From the NCBI RefSeq assembly GCF_000148995.1, contig NZ_GL538352.1, positions 558,001-622,000 on the forward strand: 64,000 bases of DNA. Direction: 5' to 3'. Source of the DNA: Listeria grayi DSM 20601. GTDB lineage: Bacteria; Bacillota; Bacilli; Lactobacillales; Listeriaceae. Within the stretch, counting starts at the first letter, position 1, and each line of letters begins with the position of its first letter. Below the pieces are notes generated by a model, which saw only the letters and a program-made list of their open reading frames with translations, did no database searches and was not told the DNA's origin. Of this stretch, positions 55,158 through 64,000 are shown one piece after another. Made by a program: the position numbers and the translations under genes.

Positions 55158-55921
55158 CATTTTTAGAAAAAATACTGACCGCAAAACGCGAAGAAGTGGC
55201 GGCAATGGAGCAAGAAACGCTTCGGCCTATTAGAGAGACCTATTCTTTTTATGATTATTTACAAGCACATCCGGAACGCATGCAACTGATTGGAGAGGTC
55301 AAACGTGCCTCACCTTCCAAAGGAGCAATCAAATTAGATGTGGATCCGATCGAACAAGCCCTTGCTTATGAACGTGCGGGTGTGGCAGCAATTTCCGTCC
55401 TCACTGATCCAAGTTATTTCAAAGGATCCATTGAAGATCTGCGGCAAGTTGCAAGCCGAGTAAGTATTCCTGTGTTATGTAAAGATTTTATCATTCATGA
55501 AAAGCAGATCAGCCGGGCAAATAATGCTGGTGCCACGATCATTTTGCTGATTGTGGCTGCGCTAGAGGCAAAACGGCTGGAAGAACTATACCGCTTTGCC
55601 CGGTCGATCGGATTGGAAGTACTGGTGGAAGTGCATAACGAACAGGAGTTGGAAACAGCAACTAAATTAGGCGCTACGATTATCGGTGTCAATAATCGCA
55701 ATCTCCACAGTTTTGAAGTAGATATCGCGGTAAGTGAAACATTAGCGACGAAAAGGGCTGCAAGCGGTGAAAAAGTCTGCTATATCAGCGAGTCCGGCTT
55801 TAAAACACCGGAAGATGTCGAACGAGTAAAACAAGATTACCGCGCTGTCTTAGTCGGCGAAGCATTGATGCGGGATGATCAGCCGGAGAAAGCAGCAGAA
55901 CGTCTGCGGGTACTGCGATGA
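55154..55921 (+). CDS. trpC: Indole-3-glycerol phosphate synthase
   Basis: Closes the indole ring. 255 residues, TIM barrel. [10 protein letters not shown] near residues 48-57, [13 protein letters not shown] near 112-124 and [14 protein letters not shown] near 177-190 carry the conserved catalytic residues (Glu, Lys and Asn). It overlaps both trpD and trpF by 4 bp, so translation is coupled. Confidence 0.97.
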   Translation: MTFLEKILTAKREEVAAMEQETLRPIRETYSFYDYLQAHPERMQLIGEVKRASPSKGAIKLDVDPIEQALAYERAGVAAISVLTDPSYFKGSIEDLRQVASRVSIPVLCKDFIIHEKQISRANNAGATIILLIVAALEAKRLEELYRFARSIGLEVLVEVHNEQELETATKLGATIIGVNNRNLHSFEVDIAVSETLATKRAASGEKVCYISESGFKTPEDVERVKQDYRAVLVGEALMRDDQPEKAAERLRVLR

Positions 55922-56529
55922 AAGTGAAAATTTGCGGACTTAAAAAAGCAGCGGACGTCCAAACAGTCATTGAGAATGGCGGTGATATGATCGGCTTTGT
56001 TTTTGCTCCGAGCAAACGGCAAGTTTCCATTAAACAAGCACAAGAGCTGACGAAACAAATCCCCGCGTCAATCAAAAAAGTCGGTGTATTCGTGAACCCG
56101 ACTTTAGAAGAAGTAAAGACAGCCATTACGCAAGTGCCGCTCGATCTTGTTCAACTCCACGGCGAAGAATCTGAATCTTTGATCGCACAAATCGAACGAC
56201 CGGTCATTAAAGCGTATAAAGCAGATGGCGATCTAGCTCGATTCGAAGAGTGGTTGCCAACAACAAAGGCTACTTATATTTTATTAGACACGCCAGGAGA
56301 ACAATTTGCTGGTGGGAGCGGAAAAACATTTGATTGGGAAAAATGGCAGCATATCAAGCTGGCAAATAAAAAAATCATCATTGCAGGCGGATTGACTCCT
56401 GAGAATGTAAAGAAAGCCGAGGAAATTTTCCAACCTTATGGAGTGGATGTTTCTTCTGGCGTAGAAACGGCGGGTGAGAAAGATCCGCAGAAAATCAAAA
56501 CCTTTTTACAAAATGCTAAAGGAGTGTGA
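55918..56529 (+). CDS. trpF: Phosphoribosylanthranilate isomerase
   Basis: Amadori rearrangement step between TrpD and TrpC. 203 residues, TIM barrel. KICGL at residues 4-8 has the catalytic Cys, and the LLDT block near 122 the catalytic Asp. The phosphate-binding [10 protein letters not shown] and DVSSGVET blocks are near the C-terminus. Confidence 0.96.
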   Translation: MKVKICGLKKAADVQTVIENGGDMIGFVFAPSKRQVSIKQAQELTKQIPASIKKVGVFVNPTLEEVKTAITQVPLDLVQLHGEESESLIAQIERPVIKAYKADGDLARFEEWLPTTKATYILLDTPGEQFAGGSGKTFDWEKWQHIKLANKKIIIAGGLTPENVKKAEEIFQPYGVDVSSGVETAGEKDPQKIKTFLQNAKGV

Positions 56530-56535
56530 AGCACC

Positions 56536-57735
56536 ATGTATCAAGCACCAAATCAAGATGGCTTTTACGGTGAGTTTGGTGGGAAATTTGTCCCGGAAAC
56601 ATTAATGAAAGCTGTAAAAGAATTAGAAAAAACATATGAGGATTCTAAACAAGACAGCGACTTTCAAAAAGAATTGAACTATTATTTAAAACAATATGTA
56701 GGCCGGGAAACACCGCTTTATTTTGCTGAACAGTTAACAAAACATAGCGGTGGAGCGAAGATCTATTTAAAACGAGAAGATCTCAATCATACCGGTGCCC
56801 ATAAAATCAATAATACAGTAGGACAAGCTTTATTAGCGCGAAAAATGGGGAAACGGAAGATCGTGGCAGAAACTGGTGCTGGTCAGCACGGCGTGGCAAC
56901 TGCGACTGTAGCTGCTTTATTTAAAATGGATTGTACGATCTTTATGGGGGAAGAAGATGTCAAACGACAAGAACTGAATGTTTTCCGCATGGAGCTTTTA
57001 GGTGCGAAAGTTGTAAGTGTCAAAGCTGGGAGCCGTACGCTGAAAGATGCAGTCAATGAAGCGCTGAAATATTGGGTCGCGAATGTAGAGGATACGCATT
57101 ATGTGATGGGCTCTGTTTTAGGCCCGCATCCATTTCCTGAGATCGTTCGGGATTACCAAAGTGTGATCGGTTCCGAAGCAAGGCAGCAGCATTTAGATGC
57201 GGAAGGCAAACTGCCGGATGCATTGGTAGCATGCGTTGGCGGAGGAAGCAATGCAATGGGGCTTTTTTATCCGTTCGTCAATGATAAGGATGTGGCAATG
57301 TATGGTGTGGAAGCTGCTGGACTTGGACTAGATACGGAAAAACATGCGGCTTCGCTGACGAAAGGGAGCAAAGGAATTCTGCACGGGGCATTGATGGACG
57401 TGCTTCAAGATGAAAACGGGCAGATTCAAGAAGCATTTTCGATTTCTGCTGGACTGGATTATCCCGGCATCGGACCAGAGCACAGTTATTTCAAAACGCT
57501 TGGTAGAGCTACGTACGTATCAGTTACAGATGCACAGGCAGTCGAAGCTTTTCAATTGCTTTGCAAAACAGAAGGCATTATTCCGGCACTTGAAAGTTCG
57601 CATGCGATCAGTTACGCTGTTGAACTAGCTGGTCAACTATCGCCTGAGCAATCGATCGTTGTTTGCTTATCTGGAAGAGGCGATAAAGATGTAAGTCAAA
57701 TCAAAGACCGATTGGAAGGTGAACAACATGACTAA
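56536..57735 (+). CDS. trpB: Tryptophan synthase beta chain
   Basis: PLP enzyme joining indole and serine. 399 residues. The PLP lysine is Lys90 in HTGAHKINN, and the phosphate-binding loop is [10 protein letters not shown] near 235-244. [13 protein letters not shown] is the N-terminal signature. It overlaps trpA by 8 bp. Partner of TrpA in the alpha2beta2 complex. Confidence 0.98.
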   Translation: MYQAPNQDGFYGEFGGKFVPETLMKAVKELEKTYEDSKQDSDFQKELNYYLKQYVGRETPLYFAEQLTKHSGGAKIYLKREDLNHTGAHKINNTVGQALLARKMGKRKIVAETGAGQHGVATATVAALFKMDCTIFMGEEDVKRQELNVFRMELLGAKVVSVKAGSRTLKDAVNEALKYWVANVEDTHYVMGSVLGPHPFPEIVRDYQSVIGSEARQQHLDAEGKLPDALVACVGGGSNAMGLFYPFVNDKDVAMYGVEAAGLGLDTEKHAASLTKGSKGILHGALMDVLQDENGQIQEAFSISAGLDYPGIGPEHSYFKTLGRATYVSVTDAQAVEAFQLLCKTEGIIPALESSHAISYAVELAGQLSPEQSIVVCLSGRGDKDVSQIKDRLEGEQHD

Positions 57736-58495
57736 ACCTCTGACAAAAGCGATTCGAGACAAACAAGCAAATGGAACTGCCGTGATCGTTCCTTATATCA
57801 TGGCTGGAGACGGCGGTTTGGAAAATTTGGAAGCCAAGCTACAGTTATTAGAAGCAAGCGGGGCGACTGCGATTGAAGTCGGCGTTCCATTCTCTGATCC
57901 GGTAGCAGATGGTCCAGTGATCCAATCAGCCGGATTACGCGCCTTGCAAGACGGCGTATCTCTGCGAGTGATCCTGCAAACCTTGCAGACCAGCCGCGTG
58001 AAGCTTCCGCTCGTTATTATGAGTTATATCAATCCGATTTTCAAATATGGCATCAAGGAATTCATCCAAGCTATTCAAACGACCCCAGTAAAAGGATTGA
58101 TCGTTCCAGATCTACCTTATGAACACAGAGAGCTGATCAGTAATTTGTTGGTGGATACAGATATCGCTTTAGTACCGCTCGTTTCACTTACTAGTTCCGA
58201 AGCAAGGATGCAAGAGATCGCTTCCGAAGCAGAAGGATTTATTTATGCGGTAACAGTAAATGGCATCACTGGTCAGCGCCAAGCGTTTGCCGATACATTA
58301 GAAACACATTTTGCACAATTGAAACGTGTTAGTCCGGTTCCGGTATTAGCAGGTTTCGGAATCTCGACCCAAGCACATGTCGCACATTTCCATGCGATTT
58401 GTGATGGCGTCGTGATTGGTAGCAAGTTCGTGCAACTATTCCATGAAAACAAAGAGCAGGAAGTTCAGCAATTTCTAGAAGAGGCGACAAAATAA
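57728..58495 (+). CDS. trpA: Tryptophan synthase alpha chain
   Basis: Cleaves indole-3-glycerol phosphate to indole and glyceraldehyde-3-phosphate. 255 residues, TIM barrel. The catalytic Glu is in [18 protein letters not shown] (near residues 47-64) and the catalytic Asp in [17 protein letters not shown] ahead of ATG 57728 sets the start; the frame's GTG at 57719 is not favoured. It is the last gene of the operon, followed by a terminator. Confidence 0.97.
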   Translation: MTKPLTKAIRDKQANGTAVIVPYIMAGDGGLENLEAKLQLLEASGATAIEVGVPFSDPVADGPVIQSAGLRALQDGVSLRVILQTLQTSRVKLPLVIMSYINPIFKYGIKEFIQAIQTTPVKGLIVPDLPYEHRELISNLLVDTDIALVPLVSLTSSEARMQEIASEAEGFIYAVTVNGITGQRQAFADTLETHFAQLKRVSPVPVLAGFGISTQAHVAHFHAICDGVVIGSKFVQLFHENKEQEVQQFLEEATK

Positions 58496-58506
58496 GTTGG
58501 AAAGGA

Positions 58507-58541
58507 GCAAACATTCCCTTTTTTAGGAATGCTTGCTTTTT
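58507..58541 (+). terminator. trp operon terminator
   Basis: GCAAACATTCC (58507-58517) pairs with GGAATGCTTGC (58526-58536) with one mismatch, then TTTTTC. Confidence 0.85.
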
Positions 58542-58607
58542 CAATAGGAATTAGTGGGTATTTTTGCTATATTTTAAGTAGCGAAAAAAGCATAGAAAAG
58601 GTGACTT

Positions 58608-59297
58608 ATGGAAAAAATATTGATTGTTGATGATGAAAAAGAACTTTCCCTGCTTTTGAAACGAATATTGGAAAAAGAGGGGCTTTCGGATATTTCTATC
58701 GCGCAAAATCTAGCAGAAGGCTATACAAAATTTGAAGCTGAAAAGCCGGATCTTGTGTTACTGGATATCATGCTGCCAGATGGAGAAGGTTATGACCTCT
58801 GCAAAAAAATCCGCGAAACTTCCATTGTACCGATTTTATTTATGTCGGCCAAAGGAGAAGAGATCGATAAACTGCTAGGATTAGCGATCGGCGGCGATGA
58901 CTACATTACGAAGCCATTCAGCCCGAAAGAGGTTGCTTACCGCGTCAAAGCGCATCTTCGCCGTGCTAATTTTACCGTCCCGCAACAAAAAGCACTACAG
59001 GTCGGCCCATTTCAGTTCAATGACAATGAAACAGAACTGCGAAAAGCAGGCGAACCGTTGGAACTGACTGCAAAAGAGATCGCATTGATGCGTGTGTTCA
59101 TGCATAATCCTAACCAGATCATCAGTAAAGAAACACTTTTTGAACGGGTCTGGCAGGAAACTTTTTTAGGTGCAGATAATACATTGATGGTCCACATTCG
59201 CCGGTTGCGCGAAAAAATCGAAGCTCAGCCTTCAAAACCGGAATATCTGATTACGGTGAAAGGATTAGGATATAAATTCCTAATAAGGGATATTTAA
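58608..59297 (+). CDS. OmpR-family response regulator
   Basis: 229 residues. The receiver domain has the acidic pocket DDE at residues 8-10, the phospho-acceptor Asp53 (LLDIMLPDG), and Thr/Ser and Lys sites (FMSAKG, ITKPF). A C-terminal winged helix follows (about 130-228, LTAKEIALMRVFMHNPNQIISKETLFERVW). It is followed 1 bp later by its sensor kinase gene. Likely target: the promoter of the convergent BceAB-type transporter, where CAACCTTAC repeats lie; this is inferred. Confidence 0.93.
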   Translation: MEKILIVDDEKELSLLLKRILEKEGLSDISIAQNLAEGYTKFEAEKPDLVLLDIMLPDGEGYDLCKKIRETSIVPILFMSAKGEEIDKLLGLAIGGDDYITKPFSPKEVAYRVKAHLRRANFTVPQQKALQVGPFQFNDNETELRKAGEPLELTAKEIALMRVFMHNPNQIISKETLFERVWQETFLGADNTLMVHIRRLREKIEAQPSKPEYLITVKGLGYKFLIRDI

Positions 59298-59298
59298 A

Positions 59299-60699
59299 AT
59301 GAAATGGCGTCTAACAAGTCGATTTGTGCTATCCATTATTACCGTCGTGCTGATCGTTATACTCGTCAACTCGATTCTGACAGTAGGTTTTTTTATTACC
59401 CGTGCCTCTGGCTATTGGGGAAATAAGGAAGCAGAATCAGCCGAAGATTTTACAAGAGCGCTTGAAAAACATATCCAGTTAAAAGACGACAAACCTGTTC
59501 TCGATGCAAGTGGTAAGAAGAAGCTGACGGAAAGAAAAGCATGGGTCCAATTTTTGAATAAAGCCGGGCAAGAAGTAGGCAGTTACAAAAAGCCAAAAAA
59601 AGTACCGACTGCTTATGCGCCAATCGATATCGTTCAACAATATAAATATAAAGAAGTAGATGCACAGACGACGACTTATTTTGGTCAAAAAGGATCGCTC
59701 ACTTATATGGTAGGTGTGGCAGATTCGAAAAACCAACGAATCGTTTTCAACTTGAATAAAGACAGTTTATTTCTGCTTTCTAATAAGGTCTTGCTGTTCT
59801 TTCTAGTTGTTGATTTGCTGATTGCTTTATTAGTGGGCTTCTTTTTCAGTAAACGATTGGCAGCACCACTTTATAAATTGATCGAAGGAATCAGACAGCT
59901 TCAAAAACGACGGTTCAACAAACAGCTCCCGATCCCAAGAGGGGTTTATGCAGAAGTATTCAATAATGTCAATGACTTAGCCGCAACACTTGATCATTAT
60001 GAAAAGCAGCGCCAACAGTTAGAAGAAATGCGGGAAGATTGGATTCGCAATATTTCTCATGATCTGAAAACACCGATGGCATCGATTCGCGGCTATGCAG
60101 AATTTATCAAAGAAGATGCCGCAACGCTTAAAGTAGAAGAACTGAAAGAATATACGCAGATCATTGAGAAAAAATCGATTTATATCCAAGAACTGATCGA
60201 TGATTTGAATTTAACCACAAAATTGAAAAATCCAGCACAATCGCTTACCAAGCAGTCTACTAATATGGTAAGTTTTATGCGCGAAATGGTCATTGAATTG
60301 CTGAATGATCCGAAATTTCAAGCCGCAGAGCTAGAATTTATAGCTGAGGAAACAAATATTGAAACTTCGATCGATCAAAAATTGATCAAACGAGCTTTGT
60401 TAAATATTATTTACAATGCCCTGCTTCATAATAAGGAAGATGTGCAAGTGCAAGTCCAAGTGGAAAAGGCAGAATCACCATATCGGGTCAAAATTCGGAT
60501 AGAAGACAATGGAAAAGGCATACCAGCTAGGGAACAGCCCTTTTTATTCGAACGCTATTATCGGGGGACCAATACAGAAAATAATTATGGAACAGGTCTA
60601 GGAATGGCGATCGCTCGCGATATTGTCCAAGCACATCAAGGCGAGATCGAACTGACCAGTAAAGAAGGAAGCGGTACGAAGTTGAATATCTACTTATAA
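59299..60699 (+). CDS. Sensor histidine kinase with extracytoplasmic domain
   Basis: 466 residues. TM1 is at about 10-35, a loop of about 120 residues outside the membrane follows, and TM2 is at about 158-182, then a HAMP-like linker. The HisKA domain has phospho-acceptor His254 (RNISHDLKTPMASI). The HATPase domain has NIIYNALLHNKED, EDNGKGIP and GTGLGMAIA. The sizeable outer domain separates it from BceS/YxdK-type kinases, which have almost no loop, so it may sense a ligand directly rather than through the adjacent transporter. Confidence 0.92.
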   Translation: MKWRLTSRFVLSIITVVLIVILVNSILTVGFFITRASGYWGNKEAESAEDFTRALEKHIQLKDDKPVLDASGKKKLTERKAWVQFLNKAGQEVGSYKKPKKVPTAYAPIDIVQQYKYKEVDAQTTTYFGQKGSLTYMVGVADSKNQRIVFNLNKDSLFLLSNKVLLFFLVVDLLIALLVGFFFSKRLAAPLYKLIEGIRQLQKRRFNKQLPIPRGVYAEVFNNVNDLAATLDHYEKQRQQLEEMREDWIRNISHDLKTPMASIRGYAEFIKEDAATLKVEELKEYTQIIEKKSIYIQELIDDLNLTTKLKNPAQSLTKQSTNMVSFMREMVIELLNDPKFQAAELEFIAEETNIETSIDQKLIKRALLNIIYNALLHNKEDVQVQVQVEKAESPYRVKIRIEDNGKGIPAREQPFLFERYYRGTNTENNYGTGLGMAIARDIVQAHQGEIELTSKEGSGTKLNIYL

Positions 60700-60724
60700 A
60701 AACAGCCCTCCTAAAAGGGCTGTC
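60700..60724 (-). terminator. Terminator between the kinase and the YxeA-like gene
   Basis: ACAGCCCT (60702-60709) pairs with AGGGCTGT (60716-60723). The A run before it gives a U tract on the minus-strand transcript, so it mainly ends the YxeA/ABC operon, and less clearly the kinase gene. Confidence 0.7.
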
Positions 60725-60843
60725 AGCTTGGCGAAAAACGCTCATCTTCGTCGTTAAAGCCTGCGTTCCGATTCACGCGTCACAAGTACGCTCCGCTTCG
60801 GTACTCGGCTTTGCCTAGAATCTAATCATTTTTCACCAAGCTG
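60724..60843. repeat. 120-bp inverted-repeat element (MITE-like or structured intergenic repeat)
   Basis: CAGCTTGGCGAAAAA (60724-60738) and TTTTTCACCAAGCTG (60829-60843) are inverted repeats with one mismatch. They enclose about 90 bp of GC-richer sequence that itself can fold (for example GTAC...GTAC around CTCCGCTTCG near 60786-60804). No ribosome site or meaningful frame is present. It sits between convergent genes, where such dispersed repeats often lie. Confidence 0.6.
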
Positions 60844-60881
60844 AAAACAGTAAAATAATGATTGAAATGGTGTTTTTCTTC

Positions 60882-61244
60882 TTAGTTTATTAATTTAGCT
60901 GTAACCTTATCCGGCAATTCGCTTTGTTTTACTTCGTCATAAGAAGTCACGCGATCTGCTTTTTTGACATAGAGCTTCAGAAAAGCGTGGCTGCGCAATT
61001 CTTTAGAAGCAGTGAAAGTGAGTGATTTTTTGTTGCCGTTTTTATCATAGGCAGGCAACTTATAATGATATGTTTTGTACACCACTCCGCTTGCGTCTTT
61101 ATCCTCTGTGATGTGATCGCTTTTGGTGATCTCTGCGTAATAAGCCTGCTTTCCCAAGCGGTTGAAGTCGACCGATAAAAGAGCCGCAGCCCCAACGACA
61201 AGAACCAGTAAGATTCCGATAATGATCCATAATGTTTTTTTCAT
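60882..61244 (-). CDS. YxeA-like small exported protein (DUF1093)
   Basis: 120 residues with an N-terminal signal/anchor helix (LWIIIGILLVLVVGAAALLSV) and a small beta domain (KTYHYKLPAYDKNGNKKSLTFTASKELRSHAFLKLYVKK) of the YxeA/DUF1093 type. It begins right after the stop of the ABC permease, the same order as yxdLM-yxeA of B. subtilis. Its role is not known; it may shield the cell surface or assist the transporter against cationic peptides. Confidence 0.82.
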   Translation of the reverse strand: MKKTLWIIIGILLVLVVGAAALLSVDFNRLGKQAYYAEITKSDHITEDKDASGVVYKTYHYKLPAYDKNGNKKSLTFTASKELRSHAFLKLYVKKADRVTSYDEVKQSELPDKVTAKLIN

Positions 61245-63149
61245 TTAAATAGCCTCCGTTCGAATGGTTTGTTTGATGACTTTCATATAAGCGTGGACAG
61301 TTGCGAAATAATACAGAATATAGATGACTGTAAAGGCGATCATCCACAGCATGATTGGAAGGAACAACTGCACACCTAGCAATGCGGAGAAAGCTTTTAG
61401 CGCGATTGCACTATGTGCTAGCCCAATGATCAGTGGGATAACAAAAAAGGCGGCGATCTGAGCAGCGATCGTTTTTCGTAATGCTTGGATGTTATTTCCA
61501 AGTTTGAAAAGCATCAGATATTGTTCTTTGTCTGCTTCCGCTTCTGTCAGCACTTTAAAGTAAATAATGCTGCCCATGGCAATAAGAAAAACGATGCCGA
61601 GGAAGCTACCGATAAACAGCATGACGCCGATGCCTTCAAAGCTAGATTGGATATCTTCCGGTTGGCTGCTAAACAGTGTTTTCGCAGTGATAAAGCTGTG
61701 CAATTTTTTGGTATCATCTGCTTTCAAAAGCGGATCTTGGATCAAGCGGATGAAAGTCGTTTGATGTTTGGCTTGAAATTCCTTGAAAGCAGTATCGCTG
61801 ACAATAACGGCATTGGATCCGCTGATTGCATTTAAGACTGTTTTGGTACGGAACCCTTGTAACTTGATTGTTTGGTTTTTGCTGGTAATGGTTTTATTGG
61901 TATAATCCGGCGAGAAGCGTTTGTCATAAGCACTATCCAGCATAAGGCCGTTATTTTTCGTTAGTTGGAGACGCGGCTTGTGTTGTTTGCCGGCGAGTTG
62001 ATTGTAATTAGAAACAGCCATGACAGGCAAAATACGTTCATCCTCCGCATTTTGATTGATCGATTTCGCTTCAAATTTTGCTTCCACCACTGGGATGATC
62101 ATGTCATAGGTCGGATGTTTTAAAATAGCATCGGCGTGTTTGTTGAGAGCGGCGTTTGCTGTGAACATCAGCGTATTTGGATCTGCTTTTTTTACAGAAC
62201 TGGTCGTATTATAGTAAATGCCAAAAATCGCGCCGCCTGCTGTGATCGTCGTTGCACTTAGAACAGCGATTATTGTAAGGATCCTTGCATTGGCGCGGAT
62301 ACGGTAGGCCAATTGGGAGATCGTGATGAGTCGCAGATTTTTCCACAATAAAGCCGGTGCTTTTTTCATATAAATAAAGAAATAGCCGACTAAGCTGTGG
62401 AAAAGGAGAAATGTGCCAGCGATCACGAGCACTAAAATCAGTAACGGCGTGGTCAACATGCCGAATAATTCCCACCATTTTGAGGTCAAGATATTCTCTA
62501 ACGCTAGATAATACCCTGCCGCAATCGAGAGGATGGCAATCAGTGCCAACCACAAGGAAGGCTTCGGCATCGACTCGCCTTTTCCCTCTGCATGGAAAAG
62601 TTCAATCAGTTTAAAGCGATAGATCAAGCGGTAGCCTTGCAAAGAAGTAATGAAAAATAGCAGAAAGAAAACAAGTGCTGTCTGCAAGACCGCAGTTAGT
62701 GAAAAGGTAAAACTGACCGTTTCCGAACTATGGATAAAAACGAGCAGTAGCATTGCAAATCCTTTGGAGAACAAGAAGCCAAGTGCGGTTCCGATAATTA
62801 AGGCGATCAGACCAATCAATAAGTTTTCAAAAAATAGCATTTTACCGATCTGGCGCTTTCTTAGCCCGAGTAACGCATATAGCGCCACCTCTTTCTTACG
62901 CTTTTTCAAGAAAAAAGAATTAGAATAGAAGATAAAGATCGCTACAAAAATCAGTAAAATAACAGAAGCTCCGCCCATCAAGGCACTTACTTTCGTGGAA
63001 GTTGTCATTTTTTGAGCTACGCTGTCGCTGTATTTCAACGCAACAAAAGTAAAATAAATGGCAATGCTCACTACCATCGAAAGCATATAAAGGAAGTATT
63101 GCGAAAAATTACGGCTGACATTCCGTTTCGCAAGCGTAAAGAGAGTCAT
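61245..63149 (-). CDS. BceB/YxdM-type ABC transporter permease (FtsX-like)
   Basis: 634 residues with ten predicted membrane helices and a large extracytoplasmic domain of about 200 residues between helices 7 and 8 (about 310-515). That is the hallmark of BceB-type permeases in peptide-antibiotic resistance and sensing. FtsX-like blocks are at both ends (FLKKRKKEVALYALLGLRKRQIG near residues 80-102). It overlaps the ATPase gene by 4 bp. Confidence 0.92.
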   Translation of the reverse strand: MTLFTLAKRNVSRNFSQYFLYMLSMVVSIAIYFTFVALKYSDSVAQKMTTSTKVSALMGGASVILLIFVAIFIFYSNSFFLKKRKKEVALYALLGLRKRQIGKMLFFENLLIGLIALIIGTALGFLFSKGFAMLLLVFIHSSETVSFTFSLTAVLQTALVFFLLFFITSLQGYRLIYRFKLIELFHAEGKGESMPKPSLWLALIAILSIAAGYYLALENILTSKWWELFGMLTTPLLILVLVIAGTFLLFHSLVGYFFIYMKKAPALLWKNLRLITISQLAYRIRANARILTIIAVLSATTITAGGAIFGIYYNTTSSVKKADPNTLMFTANAALNKHADAILKHPTYDMIIPVVEAKFEAKSINQNAEDERILPVMAVSNYNQLAGKQHKPRLQLTKNNGLMLDSAYDKRFSPDYTNKTITSKNQTIKLQGFRTKTVLNAISGSNAVIVSDTAFKEFQAKHQTTFIRLIQDPLLKADDTKKLHSFITAKTLFSSQPEDIQSSFEGIGVMLFIGSFLGIVFLIAMGSIIYFKVLTEAEADKEQYLMLFKLGNNIQALRKTIAAQIAAFFVIPLIIGLAHSAIALKAFSALLGVQLFLPIMLWMIAFTVIYILYYFATVHAYMKVIKQTIRTEAI

Positions 63150-63904
63150 TTCTGCTCGCCTCCCATTTGTGCGATCGTTTCAAGAATTTCTTGATAAAAG
63201 GTTTCTCGGCGCTGTGAACCGCGAAGTAGCTCATGTGATAATTCGCCATCACTAATAATAAGGATACGACTGCAGAAACTCGCTGCAAATGCATCATGCG
63301 TAACCATCATGATCGTCGCGTCTTGTTCTTGATTTAGTTGGAACAAGCTGTTCAATAGGTTAGTTGCAGATTTGGAATCAAGCGCTCCCGTTGGTTCATC
63401 TGCGAAAATCAGCGATGGTTTCGTAATGATCGCCCGCGCAACAGCTGTACGCTGTTTTTGCCCGCCGGAGATCTGATAGGGGTATTTATCCTTCAACGCA
63501 GCAATCCCCAGTAACTCCAAAATCGCATCTAAACGTTCTTGGATAGCAGCTGCCGTAACCTTTGCAATCGCAAGGGGAAGGAGGATATTCTCCTGAACGG
63601 TCAGGGAATCCAGCAAATTGTAGTCTTGAAAAATAAATCCTAGATGATCGCGCCGAAAGTCGGCTAATTCACTTTCTTTCAATGTTTGGATATCTTTTTG
63701 ATTTAGCGTGATCGTACCGCTAGTTGCATGATCGATCGTTGCTAAAATATGAAGTAGTGTCGATTTCCCAGCACCGCTAGGCCCCATTATTCCAACGAAT
63801 TCACCTTCTTGGATGGTAAAAGAAATGTCTTTCAGCGCTCGAAATTGATTATCGCTTTTACCGTATACTTTATTTAACTGTTCAACCTCTAATAAATGCT
63901 TCAT
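63146..63904 (-). CDS. BceA/YxdL-type ABC transporter ATP-binding protein
   Basis: 252 residues from ATG 63904 with AAGGTGG upstream; a GTG at 63916 also opens the frame. Walker A is GPSGAGKST, the Q-loop is FIFQDYNLL, the signature is ISGGQKQR and Walker B is [12 protein letters not shown], all of the MacB/LolD/BceA subfamily. With the permease it forms a BceAB-type exporter/flippase-like module against cell-wall-active peptides. Substrate not known. Confidence 0.94.
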   Translation of the reverse strand: MKHLLEVEQLNKVYGKSDNQFRALKDISFTIQEGEFVGIMGPSGAGKSTLLHILATIDHATSGTITLNQKDIQTLKESELADFRRDHLGFIFQDYNLLDSLTVQENILLPLAIAKVTAAAIQERLDAILELLGIAALKDKYPYQISGGQKQRTAVARAIITKPSLIFADEPTGALDSKSATNLLNSLFQLNQEQDATIMMVTHDAFAASFCSRILIISDGELSHELLRGSQRRETFYQEILETIAQMGGEQK

Positions 63905-63934
63905 TTTTATGACCACCTTGTCTTTGATAACCTA

Positions 63935-63977
63935 AGTATAGTGGGGCAACCTTACGTCATTGTTGTTCCAACCTTAC
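63935..63977 (-). promoter_or_regulatory. Promoter region of the BceAB-type operon with direct repeats
   Basis: On the minus strand GTAAGGTTG occurs twice (63969-63977 and 63947-63955), 22 bp apart, upstream of a TATACT -10 element (63935-63940) that lacks a good -35. Two-turn-spaced direct repeats ahead of a weak -35 are typical of activation by an OmpR-type response regulator. Confidence 0.55.
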
Positions 63978-64000
63978 ATAAAGCTTACTTTTAAAAAAGG

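Noticed and set aside
58608-60699. Identification of the two-component system as VirRS of Listeria
   Set aside because: Gene order and the sensor's large outer domain do not fit what I recall of that locus; no symbol was assigned.

Overview
The window is chromosomal DNA of a Listeria species or very close relative (low-GC Firmicute). Almost every core gene and its order matches blocks I know from Listeria monocytogenes: plsY, parE-parC, luxS, oatA, glpD, miaA, hfq, glnR-glnA, lexA/yneA and tkt on the left, and a BmrCD-like ABC pair, sbcDC, citB, tag, adhE (lap) and the trp operon on the right. As I recall the L. monocytogenes map, these two blocks are far apart there, the internalin genes lie between luxS and oatA, and hflX follows hfq. 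None of that holds here, so this is a rearranged genome; the species cannot be named from the window.

Layout. 1-7.6 kb: end of an aldose epimerase gene, plsY, a nucleobase permease, topoisomerase IV and luxS. 7.6-20.9 kb: oatA, a glycerophosphodiesterase, glpD behind a strong leader terminator, miaA-hfq, a PLP lyase, glnRA, the divergent lexA/yneA SOS pair, ynzC and tkt. 21.05-27.28 kb: yneF, whose last 35 codons and stop lie in a 113-bp perfect direct repeat (21185-21297 and 27163-27275). Between the copies sits an integrated element of about 6 kb: a tyrosine recombinase, a winged-helix gene cut off by an IS21-family insertion, a secreted protein with a tiny two-helix membrane protein, and a YolD-like gene under a LexA box. 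About 1 kb of AT-rich sequence with no supported gene follows. 28.3-48.6 kb: a coiled-coil exported protein, a leader-peptide/terminator module in front of a heterodimeric ABC exporter, a CcdC-like protein, a lipoprotein with a structured leader, an acyltransferase, sbcD-sbcC, a SWIM/SNF2 protein, citB, an SOS-controlled small membrane protein plus tag, and an ABC transporter. 48.7-58.5 kb: adhE and trpEGDCFBA, the latter preceded by two tandem Trp T-boxes. 58.6-64 kb: a two-component system convergent with a BceAB/YxdLM-type ABC transporter and a YxeA-like gene, with a 120-bp inverted-repeat element between them.

Themes. LexA-type boxes recur at lexA/yneA (four), at the operon ending in tag, at the element's yolD gene, and as a weaker candidate at parE, so chromosome and mobile element share SOS control. 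RNA-level control is also common: tandem T-boxes, the glpD attenuator, the leader of the ABC exporter, and a hairpin that buries the ribosome binding site of the integrase. The least described part is the yneF-integrated element with its secreted/membrane protein pair. No rRNA, tRNA or CRISPR array was seen.
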